A DNA stretch of 6,130 nt from a methanogenic archaeon (GCA_902787415.1 CADAGG010000102.1:1-6130), one strand, 5' to 3'; shown: positions 1 through 5,801, numbered from the stretch's first letter. Numbers and translations: made by a program. The notes: a model not told the origin generated them from the sequence alone.

Positions 1-324
1 TGCGGCATCGGCAAGACCGACATACGCAGGCTCTCCAAAGAAGCGGGACTCCCTACCTGGAACATGCCGTCCAACTCCTGCCTCGCCACCCGCATACCGA
101 CCGGCACCCGCCTCACCGCGGAGAACCTCGAAAGGACGGAGAAGGCGGAGGACGGACTGCGTTCCCTCGGCCTCCGCGAATTCAGGGTCCGCACCGCCGG
201 GACCGCCGCCCGGCTGGAGATCGTCCCCGGGGAGAGGGAGAAGGCGGAATCACTCAGGGAGGACATCCTGAGGGTATTGCTAAAATACTACACAGACGTA
301 ATCTTCGCAGAGAGGAGACGCTGA
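1..324 (+). CDS. larE: LarE, sacrificial sulfur transferase (3' part only)
   Basis: Partial gene: the reading frame is open from base 1 and gives the last 107 residues. LarE is an ATP-dependent PP-loop enzyme that activates the carboxylates of pyridinium-3,5-biscarboxylic acid mononucleotide and replaces them with thiocarboxylates during nickel-pincer cofactor synthesis. The visible part has the family signature GLPTWNMPSNSCLATRIPTG (bases 49-108). The cysteine in SCLATR (visible residue 27) lies where I expect the sacrificial cysteine (Cys176 in Lactobacillus LarE). Apart from the very first visible residue it is the only cysteine here, which fits the sacrificial type better than the iron-sulfur-cluster type, though the N-terminal PP-loop half is missing and this is not settled. 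The stop is one base before larB, and larC follows, which strongly supports the call. A related PP-loop sulfurtransferase is the alternative, made unlikely by this context. Confidence 0.9.
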   Translation, partial: CGIGKTDIRRLSKEAGLPTWNMPSNSCLATRIPTGTRLTAENLERTEKAEDGLRSLGLREFRVRTAGTAARLEIVPGEREKAESLREDILRVLLKYYTDVIFAERRR

Positions 325-325
325 C

Positions 326-1078
326 ATGGACACGCTGGCGCTGCTCAGACAGGTGAAGGAGGGGAAGATCACCCCCGAGGAGGCGGAGCGCCAGCTCCGT
401 ATGCAGCCCTTCGTGGACCTCGGTTACGCCAAGGCCGACACCCACCGCAGGATCCGCCAGGGCTCGACCGAGGTGGTCTACGGCGCGGGCAAGACGCCCG
501 AGCAGGCCATCGGCATCGTCTCCGCACTTCTCGAAGGGGACCCCGGATGCGTCCTGGTCACCCGCTGCGACGATACCATGGCTGCCGCACTAGGCAACGC
601 ATTCGAAGATTCCGTCTACTATCCCGACGCCAGGATCTGCACCGTCGGCAAGCCTCCCGAGCCCTCGCCCAACAGCTTCGTATGCGTCGTGTCCGCCGGC
701 ACCAGCGACCTGCCCGTCGCCGAGGAGGCTGCGGTCACCGCCGAATCCCTGGGAAGCAGGGTCGAGAGGGTCTACGATGTGGGAGTGTCCGGCATCCACC
801 GCCTGTTCGCGAAGGCGGACGTCATCATGAAGGCCCGTGCGGTCGTCGTGGTGGCGGGCATGGAGGGCGCCCTCCCCAGCGTGGTCGGGGGACTGGTCAG
901 CGTCCCCGTCATCGCCGTACCCACCTCGGTAGGATACGGGGCATCGTTCGGGGGCATAACCGCACTGCTCTCGATGATGGATTCCTGCGCCTCCGACGTC
1001 AGCGTGGTCAACATCGACAACGGCTTCGGTGCGGGATATATCGCGAGCATGATCGACAGGAGGAGCGCACCGCTATGA
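326..1078 (+). CDS. larB: LarB, pyridinium-3,5-biscarboxylic acid mononucleotide synthase
   Basis: 250 residues, the usual length. LarB carboxylates the pyridinium ring of nicotinic acid adenine dinucleotide and releases AMP, the first step of nickel-pincer nucleotide synthesis in the cytoplasm. The N-terminal third is the LarB-specific part (FVDLGYAKADTHR near 29-41, EVVYGAGKTPEQ near 49-60). The rest is a PurE/AIR-carboxylase-like fold with SAGTSDLPVAEEA (123-135), DVGVSGIHRL (151-160), AGMEGALPSVVGGL (177-190), PTSVGYGASFGG (199-210) and VNIDNGFGAGY (228-238). Cys221 in the SCA motif matches the cysteine reported to form a transient adduct with the substrate ring in LarB. The ATG is preceded by GAGGAG at 312-317, eight bases upstream, and begins one base after the larE stop. 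The stop overlaps the larC start (ATGA), so translation is probably coupled. It could be mistaken for PurE, but the full LarB motif set and neighbours exclude that. Confidence 0.96.
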   Translation: MDTLALLRQVKEGKITPEEAERQLRMQPFVDLGYAKADTHRRIRQGSTEVVYGAGKTPEQAIGIVSALLEGDPGCVLVTRCDDTMAAALGNAFEDSVYYPDARICTVGKPPEPSPNSFVCVVSAGTSDLPVAEEAAVTAESLGSRVERVYDVGVSGIHRLFAKADVIMKARAVVVVAGMEGALPSVVGGLVSVPVIAVPTSVGYGASFGGITALLSMMDSCASDVSVVNIDNGFGAGYIASMIDRRSAPL

Positions 1079-2244
1079 GGACGATATATCTGCAATGCAA
1101 CGCAGGGGCATCCGGCGACATGATCGTCAGTGCCCTCGCAGGACTGCTCGACAACCCCCGGGAACTCGTAGCCATGATCGACTCCGCCGGCATCCCCGGA
1201 CTGACCGTCTCCCTCGAGAAGGGAGAGATGTCCGCCATCGCCGGAAACAGGGTCCGCTTCTTCATCGAAGGGGAGGAGGAAGGACACGGACACCATCATC
1301 ACCACACCCCCGTCTCCGACGTGCTGGGTCTTATCAGAAGACTCAATGTATCAGACCGTGTGAAGGAGGATGCCTGCGCCATCTACGGCATCATCGCCGA
1401 GGCCGAGGCGAAGGTCCACGGGAAGCCCGTCGACATGGTCCACTTCCATGAGGTGGGAGCACTCGACGCGGTGGCCGACGTGGTCGGCACCTGCATGCTC
1501 ATCGAGCGCCTCTCCCCCGACAGCATCATCTCCTCGCCGCTCCGCACCGGCTTCGGCGAGGTTCACTGCGCACACGGCGTGCTCCCGGTGCCCGCTCCCG
1601 CAACCGCCAACATCCTGGTCGGCATGCCCGCCTATGCGGGTGACGAGGAGGGCGAGTTCTGCACCCCCACCGGCGCCGCCATCGTGAAGTACTTCGCGGA
1701 CAGCTTCGGACCCATGCCAATGATCACCCTGGACCGCATAGGGTGCGGACTCGGCTCCAAGGTGTTCAGAACGGCCAACATCCTGAGGGCATTCCTCGGA
1801 GAGACGAAGAACGCGGCCGAGCACATCAAGGAGCTGACCTGCAACATCGACGACATGTCCCCCGAGGACCTGGCCGGGATCATCGATCTTCTCCTCAAAG
1901 CGGATGCCAGGGACGCTTTCATCAGGCCCTGCCTCATGAAGAAGGGCAGGCCGGGATTCGAGCTCACCTGCCTCTCCTGGGAGAAGGACCTGCAGACCAT
2001 GATGGACATCATATTCTCCAACACCTCCACCAGCGGCATCAGGGTCCACGACTGCGACAGGTACGCCATGGAATACCGCCACGAGGACTGCGACACCGAG
2101 TACGGAAGGATCAGGGTCAAGGTCTACGAGGGATTCGGGAAGACCAAATGGAAGCCCGAGTACGAAGATCTGCAGGAAGCCGCCAGGAAGAACGGCGTCT
2201 CCGTGAGAGAGGTGCGCGACAGCGTCGTTTACAAGCCTAGATGA
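1075..2244 (+). CDS. larC: LarC, nickel insertase for the nickel-pincer cofactor (single frame)
   Basis: 389 residues. LarC uses CTP to insert nickel into pyridinium-3,5-bisthiocarboxylic acid mononucleotide, the last step of the pathway. Visible motifs are YLQCNAGASGDM at 5-16, a histidine-rich loop GHGHHHHH at 70-77 that probably helps bind nickel, VHFHEVGALDAVADVVG from about 122, GFGEVHCAHGVLPVPAPAT from 159, TPTGAA at 197-202, and the C-terminal domain with CNIDDMSPED. In Lactobacillus plantarum larC is split in two and joined by programmed frameshifting; here both halves are one uninterrupted frame. The start is the ATG overlapping the larB stop, with GGAGGAG at 1059-1065 nine bases upstream. 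The frame is open much further upstream (to 547), but that part lies over larB and is not coding. The gene ends three bases short of the encoded CCA of an oppositely oriented tRNA-Leu. Confidence 0.96.
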   Translation: MRTIYLQCNAGASGDMIVSALAGLLDNPRELVAMIDSAGIPGLTVSLEKGEMSAIAGNRVRFFIEGEEEGHGHHHHHTPVSDVLGLIRRLNVSDRVKEDACAIYGIIAEAEAKVHGKPVDMVHFHEVGALDAVADVVGTCMLIERLSPDSIISSPLRTGFGEVHCAHGVLPVPAPATANILVGMPAYAGDEEGEFCTPTGAAIVKYFADSFGPMPMITLDRIGCGLGSKVFRTANILRAFLGETKNAAEHIKELTCNIDDMSPEDLAGIIDLLLKADARDAFIRPCLMKKGRPGFELTCLSWEKDLQTMMDIIFSNTSTSGIRVHDCDRYAMEYRHEDCDTEYGRIRVKVYEGFGKTKWKPEYEDLQEAARKNGVSVREVRDSVVYKPR

Positions 2245-2247
2245 GAA

Positions 2248-2333
2248 TGGTGCGGAGAAAGGGATTCGAACCCTTGAACCTCTACGGACGGGATCTTAAG
2301 TCCCGCGCCTTTGGCCAGCTCGACTACCTCCGC
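2248..2333 (-). tRNA. tRNA-Leu (anticodon UAA), CCA encoded
   Basis: Reading the minus strand from 2333, the 5' acceptor GCGGAGG pairs with TCTCCGC (one G-U at the base), and the discriminator A is at 2251. The CCA is encoded at 2250-2248. The T arm is AAGGG-TTCGAAT-CCCTT. The anticodon loop CTTAAGA gives anticodon UAA (2298-2296) on a five-pair stem CGGGA/TCCCG. A long variable arm (about 13 bases) marks a class II tRNA, as expected for leucine. There is no intron. A box A element on the minus strand near 2358-2366 sits about 27 bases before the 5' end. The gene faces larC, so larC read-through would be antisense to it. Confidence 0.96.
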
Positions 2334-2356
2334 CTGTGTCCCACAAAGGCTTAGTC

Positions 2357-2369
2357 ATATAAAAAATAC
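2357..2369. promoter_or_regulatory. Box A (TATA) for tRNA-Leu, possibly shared with the divergent gene
   Basis: The AT-rich block catataaaaaata reads TTTTTTATATG on the minus strand, a good archaeal box A, and its centre is about 27 bases before the tRNA-Leu 5' end at 2333. On the plus strand the same block could start a transcript near 2387, giving a leader of about 17 bases to the GTG at 2404. A weaker plus-strand alternative is attttaag at 2375-2382, which would make that gene leaderless. The tRNA role is well supported by spacing; the plus-strand role is inference. Confidence 0.65.
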
Positions 2370-2403
2370 GACAGATTTTAAGCGAGGTAGTCGATTAACC
2401 CCC

Positions 2404-3075
2404 GTGTCCCAGAAGTATCCGGACGAGGAAGCCATCGTCTACGCCGTCAGGAAGATCATGCTGAAGAAGCCCCGCATAGAGAGTCAGAGGGAGTTCGCGG
2501 CATTGGTCACCGAGGCCCTGAAAGAGGAAGACCCAGACACCCGTATCAGTGCCGCCCGCATCAGGAAGGTCGCGGTCACCTCGGGAGTGGTCAAACTCGA
2601 TATCGGATACCGCGAGACGGACCGCTCGGACCTCCCCGACCTCTGCCCCGTATGCGGCAGCGGCATGTCCCCCGTCATCAACAACACCCTCGACGGGGAC
2701 GTCACGGAGATCAAGCGCAACTGCACCGTCTGCCCCTATTCCGTGGGCAAGACCGTGCTGGTCCCCGGCAAGTATGTTTTCATCAGGACCGCCGGCAGGG
2801 AACTGACCGAGGAGGAGATCCGCCTGAGGAAGCTCAGGAAGGCCGCCTCCCTGCTCCGCAAGGCCTCCCGTCTCATCGGGGAGTCCCTCGAGGGCACCAA
2901 CTTCCCCCAGAGGCAGGACTACGCCAGGGAGATGATCGACGAGATCCTCACCTCCCGCGAGATGACCGGGAGCATCCCCAATCTGGAATCCGACATACGC
3001 ACCGAGGCCCATTCCGACCCCCTGTGGACCAAACCGCTGTCGTCGCCCAAGTACCCGGATAAGAAAGGTATATGA
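2404..3075 (+). CDS. Zinc-ribbon protein of unknown function with helical N-terminal domain
   Basis: 223 residues from a GTG start. I do not recognise the family by name; it reads like a conserved archaeal hypothetical. Residues 7-70 are mostly helical (EEAIVYAVRKIML, SQREFAALVTEALKEED, SAARIRKVAVTSG) and suggest a small winged-helix or helix-turn-helix fold. Residues 81-110 form a four-cysteine zinc ribbon, CPVC at 81-84 and CTVC at 107-110. Residues 135-185 are long charged helices rich in Lys, Arg and Glu, possibly coiled coil, and the tail is polar. No signal peptide or membrane segment is visible. A nucleic-acid-binding or transcription-related role is a reasonable guess, not shown. The GTG is chosen because the frame upstream runs into the tRNA-Leu gene and the promoter, and because protein-like sequence begins right after it. 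A weak GAGGT at 2384-2388 is too far away to be a convincing Shine-Dalgarno, so the message may be leaderless or nearly so. Confidence 0.8.
   Translation: MSQKYPDEEAIVYAVRKIMLKKPRIESQREFAALVTEALKEEDPDTRISAARIRKVAVTSGVVKLDIGYRETDRSDLPDLCPVCGSGMSPVINNTLDGDVTEIKRNCTVCPYSVGKTVLVPGKYVFIRTAGRELTEEEIRLRKLRKAASLLRKASRLIGESLEGTNFPQRQDYAREMIDEILTSREMTGSIPNLESDIRTEAHSDPLWTKPLSSPKYPDKKGI
3067..3075 (+). promoter_or_regulatory. Candidate box A for the ACT-domain gene
   Basis: The element ggtatatga overlaps the stop codon of the zinc-ribbon gene. With a start about 25 bases downstream (near 3097) it would give a leader of about 28 bases holding the GAGGAG site. A second candidate, ctttaaca at 3092-3099, would place the start too late to include that site. 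Read-through from the upstream gene is also possible. Confidence 0.35.
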
Positions 3076-3110
3076 TGCGCGCGCCGATACACTTTAACAT
3101 TCACACAAAA

Positions 3111-3116
3111 GAGGAG
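3111..3116 (+). promoter_or_regulatory. Ribosome binding site that decides a TTG start
   Basis: GAGGAG lies eight bases before the TTG at 3125. There is no nearby in-frame ATG or GTG upstream, and the next in-frame ATG (codon 24) would discard well-formed N-terminal protein sequence. The strong site is the main reason to accept TTG as the start. Confidence 0.8.
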
Positions 3117-3124
3117 ACCTTACC

Positions 3125-4051
3125 TTGAAGAGCTGGGAGTTCACCAAAATCGAAGGAAACAAGATCAAGATCGACAGCTGGCTGTCCGACACCATGGGAC
3201 TGGTCGACGGCGGATGCATCTACAGCACCCTGTTCAAATATCCCGAGGCCGGACCCAAGAGGTACGAGCTCATCCTCTCGATGTACCCCCAGGAGAACTT
3301 CCGCACCCTCGCTCAGGTCACCGTCTTCGCCGAGGATGTCCCCGGCTCCACCGTCCAGTCCGCGAAGTTCCTGACCGATCAGAAGATCAGGATCCTCAAC
3401 TCCGTCTCCCTCACCGGAATCTCCGACACCACCATCATCTGGAACATCCTCGCCGACCTCAACTTCGCAGGAGAGGGCGAGCTCATCAAGGAGAGGTTCC
3501 AGGAGCTCAAGGAGGCAGGCGACGCGTCCGTGGACAAGATCCGCCACGTCAGCATCAAGCCCGCCAACATCGGAAGGATCTTCCGCGAGAAGACCGATCT
3601 CGGAAGTCTCAAGACCGAGCTCAGGAAGGGTGCTCCCGTCACCTACTCCGACGGTTACTTCGACCTCAGCGCCGAGTACGGCGACATCCTCAACGACGTT
3701 GACGGACAGGAGGCCATGATCACCCTCGACCCGGGATCCTGGCTGGTCTCCATCGTCATCTTCAAGCCGAACACCAACCTGGTCAAGATCAACATGAACG
3801 TCCCCGACTGCATGGGATCCATCGACTCCGCCCTCTCGCTCCTCGCAGAGGAGGGCATCAACCTCATCTCCGTGTTCACCAAGGTCATGATCTCCTACCA
3901 GACCATGGACATCGAGGTCGTCGCGGATCTGAAGGACAGCAAGATCGGCATCGAGGAACTGAAATCCAAACTCCCCGAGCACCTTGCCAAACAGAACGGA
4001 ACCTTCGAACTGAAGTCCATCCAGGCCCTCTCTCTGAGCCTGTACAAATAA
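3125..4051 (+). CDS. Two-ACT-domain protein, probable amino-acid-responsive regulator
   Basis: 308 residues from a TTG start fixed by GAGGAG at 3111-3116. Two regions look like ACT domains, the beta-alpha-beta folds that bind amino acids or other small ligands. The first spans about residues 64-125 (AQVTVFAEDVPGSTVQSAKFL, then a strand SVSLTG and a second helix). The second spans about 218-285 (LVKINMNVPDCMGSIDSALSLL, EEGINLISVFTKVM, MDIEVVADL). The DVPG and NVPDCMGS turns before the first helix are typical of ligand-binding ACT folds. No catalytic or DNA-binding domain is visible, so it probably acts by binding a ligand and a partner, or stands alone as a sensor. I cannot name the ligand. 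It is soluble, with no signal peptide or membrane segment. It ends just before a strong hairpin terminator. The zinc-ribbon gene lies 49 bases upstream and may be cotranscribed. The fold assignment is from pattern only. Confidence 0.82.
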   Translation: MKSWEFTKIEGNKIKIDSWLSDTMGLVDGGCIYSTLFKYPEAGPKRYELILSMYPQENFRTLAQVTVFAEDVPGSTVQSAKFLTDQKIRILNSVSLTGISDTTIIWNILADLNFAGEGELIKERFQELKEAGDASVDKIRHVSIKPANIGRIFREKTDLGSLKTELRKGAPVTYSDGYFDLSAEYGDILNDVDGQEAMITLDPGSWLVSIVIFKPNTNLVKINMNVPDCMGSIDSALSLLAEEGINLISVFTKVMISYQTMDIEVVADLKDSKIGIEELKSKLPEHLAKQNGTFELKSIQALSLSLYK

Positions 4052-4057
4052 TCATTT

Positions 4058-4092
4058 CCCGTTCCCCCTGGGTCATGGGGGAACGGGGTTTT
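4058..4092 (+). terminator. GC-rich hairpin with T tract between convergent genes
   Basis: CCCGTTCCCCC at 4058-4068 pairs perfectly with GGGGGAACGGG at 4077-4087 around an eight-base loop, and is followed by GTTTT and a T-rich stretch (4088-4098). It starts six bases after the ACT-gene stop. The T tract is on the plus strand only; on the minus strand the hairpin is followed by mixed AT sequence, so it should mainly end the plus-strand transcript while also blocking the convergent one. Confidence 0.75.
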
Positions 4093-4097
4093 GTCTT

Positions 4098-5483
4098 TCA
4101 CTTAAGGAAGTTCTTCATCTCCGCCTTCATGGCGGGCTTGAGGCCGGCGTTGCTCTTGTTGACGAACACCTGCACGCCCTCCTCCACGGCCTGCTTCACG
4201 AGGCTGATGACGGAGTTGTCCCTGGACATCACTCCGACCGAGAGGCCGACGTCGGTCTGGTCGAGCTCGTCGATGATGCTGTCGACGGTGGCGACGGTCC
4301 TGATGGCGAGCACGGGCAGCGCCTGGTCCACGAACAGGGTGTCGTCCTCCTCGGGGATGCTTCCCAGGATTACGGGGGAGAAGTACTGACCGTTCTCGGT
4401 GAACTCCTTCTTGATCCTCTTTCCGCCCCAGAGTATGAAGGCCTCCTCATCCCTGAGCAGCTTGTCGAAGCGGGTCCTCGCGTCGTCGGACATGAGAGGT
4501 CCGCAGAACGCGTCCGCCTCCCAGGGATCGTTGATGTTGAGGTCCTTGGCCTGCTCGATCAGGGCCCTGATGAAATCCCTCTCGTCCTCGGCGAGGATGA
4601 TTACCTTGGAGGTGGAGTACAGTCCCTGTCCGGTGTACTTGAACGCGGACTCGAGGACGTCGGCGGCCGCCTTCTTCACGTCGTTGGGGTGGGCCACCAC
4701 GATGGGGTTCATTCCCTTGACCTCGTTGATGAAATCGAGTCCGTCGTCTACCATGAGGAACATCAGGTCGTCCATTCCCTTTCCGCATCCGCACGCCACG
4801 ATGCCGGTGATGTTCATATCGTCGGAGAGCTCGGTGACGTAGCGGTCGAGACGGTCGGCCACGATGTTGATGACCCCGTTGGGGATGCCTGCCTTCACGA
4901 AGAGATCGTAAACCGTGAACACGGGCAGGGGACAGACTCCGCTGGGCATGATGACCACGGTGCTTCCCGCCGCGAGTGCGGCAGCGGCGTATCCCATAGG
5001 TGCCGCGAGGGGCGAGCTGGTGAGAGCGATGATGCCCCAGACCCCCTTGGGCTTGCCCTTGATGCTGGCGGCATCGTCGGCGGCCTGGCGGAGGATCTCG
5101 ACGAAACGGTCGACCTCCAGCATGGCCTCCCTGCGGGTGAATCCGGTGCTGAGGACGATCTCCGCCGCGAGGTCGTATCTGCGGGTTCCCATGGCGTTTA
5201 CCACGAACCTGAGGATCCTGGAGCGCTCCTCCTGGGAGGTCTTGGACCAGGTCTCGAAGGCCTTGGCCGCGGTCTCAGCGGCGTAGTTGGCAGTTCCTTT
5301 CTCGGGTTCCTGCAGGGTACCGAAGATGATGGTGCTGTCCACGGGGCTGACCAGGGGGAGGTCGGTTCCGGAGGCCACGTTCATGCCTCCGACGATGGCG
5401 GACAGGTCGTGCTTCTCCCTGTCCAGGACTCTCTGCAGAGCCTCTTCGAATTTCGCGTCATCCACAAGGGGTTCGCCAGACAT
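4098..5483 (-). CDS. Aldehyde dehydrogenase-fold protein with a degenerate active site
   Basis: 461 residues, close to a full aldehyde dehydrogenase (ALDH). The fold is recognisable throughout: KGVWGIIALTSSPLAAP (146-161), AAALAAGSTVVIMPS (167-181), FVKAGIPNGVINIV (195-208), ITGIVACGCGKG (225-236), NEVKGMNPIVV (253-263), FKYTGQGLYSTSKVII (281-296), and GQYFSPVIL near 365-373. Key residues are altered. In FxNxGQxC the catalytic Cys is Leu288 (CTG, 4622-4620) and the Asn is Tyr283. The oxyanion Asn of PWNFP is Ser156. The cofactor-binding Lys of KPS is Met179. EEIFGPV reads VDQALPV (385-391). The general-base Glu seems kept as Glu254. I infer no normal NAD(P)-dependent aldehyde oxidation; a binding, structural or altered catalytic role is possible. 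The start is ATG 5483 because a box A at 5501-5510 places transcription start almost on it; 29 upstream in-frame residues lie in promoter sequence. It stands alone, divergent from tRNA-Val. Confidence 0.88.
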   Translation of the reverse strand: MSGEPLVDDAKFEEALQRVLDREKHDLSAIVGGMNVASGTDLPLVSPVDSTIIFGTLQEPEKGTANYAAETAAKAFETWSKTSQEERSRILRFVVNAMGTRRYDLAAEIVLSTGFTRREAMLEVDRFVEILRQAADDAASIKGKPKGVWGIIALTSSPLAAPMGYAAAALAAGSTVVIMPSGVCPLPVFTVYDLFVKAGIPNGVINIVADRLDRYVTELSDDMNITGIVACGCGKGMDDLMFLMVDDGLDFINEVKGMNPIVVAHPNDVKKAAADVLESAFKYTGQGLYSTSKVIILAEDERDFIRALIEQAKDLNINDPWEADAFCGPLMSDDARTRFDKLLRDEEAFILWGGKRIKKEFTENGQYFSPVILGSIPEEDDTLFVDQALPVLAIRTVATVDSIIDELDQTDVGLSVGVMSRDNSVISLVKQAVEEGVQVFVNKSNAGLKPAMKAEMKNFLK

Positions 5484-5500
5484 ACCTGCGGTATGCACGG

Positions 5501-5510
5501 ATATAAAAAT
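5501..5510 (-). promoter_or_regulatory. Box A promoter of the ALDH-like gene
   Basis: The minus strand reads ATTTTTATAT, a near-consensus archaeal box A centred about 22 bases before the ATG at 5483. No Shine-Dalgarno lies between, so the message is predicted to be leaderless or almost so. This rules out the longer start at 5570. Confidence 0.75.
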
Positions 5511-5540
5511 AAGTGTTGTGAGCGCCCGCCCTGCAAAGAA

Positions 5541-5547
5541 TTTATAG
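5541..5547 (+). promoter_or_regulatory. Box A promoter of tRNA-Val
   Basis: TTTATAG preceded by purine-rich aaagaa (a possible BRE) is centred about 27 bases before the tRNA 5' end at 5571, the standard archaeal spacing. Confidence 0.8.
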
Positions 5548-5570
5548 AGCAAGCACGTTCGCCTGCTCAC

Positions 5571-5646
5571 GGACTCATGGTCTAGGGGTTATGACGTCGC
5601 CTTCACACGGCGGAGGTCGCCGGTTCAAATCCGGCTGGGTCCACCA
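5571..5646 (+). tRNA. tRNA-Val (anticodon CAC), CCA encoded
   Basis: The acceptor GGACTCA pairs with TGGGTCC (5636-5642, one T-G wobble). The discriminator A is at 5643 and CCA is encoded at 5644-5646. The anticodon stem TCGCC/GGCGG encloses loop TTCACAC, giving CAC. The T arm is GCCGG-TTCAAAT-CCGGC. No anticodon-loop intron is present. From C56 of the T loop onward the gene is part of a 34-base tandem duplication with the downstream DNA, so an alternative 3' half lies directly after its trailer. Confidence 0.96.
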
Positions 5647-5693
5647 TACTTCTACACTCCAAATCCGGCTGGGTCCACCATACTTCTACACTC
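5626..5693 (+). repeat. Perfect 34-bp tandem duplication of the tRNA-Val 3' end and trailer
   Basis: Copy 1 (5626-5659) and copy 2 (5660-5693) are identical and directly adjacent. Each runs from C56 of the T loop through the 3' acceptor strand, the discriminator, CCA and 13 bases of trailer (TACTTCTACACTC). Copy 2 has no 5' half of its own, so it is not a second tRNA, although its CCGGC and TGGGTCC could pair with the T and acceptor strands of the real gene. A T tract follows only copy 2. Replication slippage or a recombination scar at a tRNA attachment site could produce it. Confidence 0.95.
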
Positions 5694-5698
5694 TTTTC
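5691..5698 (+). terminator. T-tract terminator after tRNA-Val
   Basis: CTCTTTTC follows the second 34-base copy. A short T run after pyrimidine-rich sequence is a usual archaeal stop signal. The first copy lacks such a run, so the primary transcript probably includes both copies of the tRNA 3' end. From here to about 5770 I see no further feature in the intergenic DNA. Confidence 0.5.
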
Positions 5699-5772
5699 AT
5701 CGGCTGAGGACCCTCTTTACCGTTTTCCGGCCGTCATCGAGCATTTTAACACAAATTGGATTGATTATCTGT

Positions 5773-5790
5773 ATTTAGGAATACCTAAAT
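5773..5790. promoter_or_regulatory. Upstream metal-repressor operator (DtxR/IdeR-like)
   Basis: ATTTAGG-AATA-CCTAAAT is a palindrome with perfect seven-base arms, carrying the TTAGG/CCTAA half-sites known from DtxR and IdeR family iron repressors. It lies directly upstream of the feoA TATA box, where a bound repressor would block TFB/BRE contact. The regulator itself is not in the window. Confidence 0.75.
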
Positions 5791-5799
5791 TTATATAAT
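5790..5799 (+). promoter_or_regulatory. Box A (TATA) of the feo operon
   Basis: TTTATATAAT matches archaeal box A closely. Its centre is about 25 bases before the feoA ATG at 5820, which predicts transcription start on or next to the start codon. Confidence 0.8.
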
Positions 5800-5801
5800 T
5801 T

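Noticed and set aside
547..1074. Long upstream extension of the larC reading frame
   Set aside because: It lies wholly over larB in another frame, is rich in Arg and low-complexity sequence, and the real larC starts at the ATGA overlap with a good GGAGGAG site.
1281..1305. His-codon run in larC as a possible engineered tag or sequence error
   Set aside because: Histidine-rich loops near this place are normal in LarC proteins, and the frame continues unbroken on both sides.
1351..2082. 243-codon open frame on the minus strand
   Set aside because: It is antisense to larC, which has clear family motifs. This frame has only biased composition.
3101..3982. 293-codon open frame on the minus strand
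   Set aside because: It mirrors the ACT-domain gene. Its Asp/Glu/Val/Gly-rich composition is typical of the antisense of a GC-rich gene, with no promoter or domain.
5484..5570. 29-residue N-terminal extension of the ALDH-like protein, with a hydrophobic patch like a signal peptide
   Set aside because: The extension lies over the box A at 5501-5510. The protein is of a cytoplasmic type and the ATG at 5483 fits a leaderless start.
4689..5585. 298-codon open frame on the plus strand
   Set aside because: It is antisense to the ALDH-like gene, with repetitive His/Asp/Gly/Val composition and no recognisable motif, and it ends inside tRNA-Val.
5626..5693. CRISPR-like repeat
   Set aside because: There are only two copies with no spacer between them, and the unit is part of a tRNA gene.
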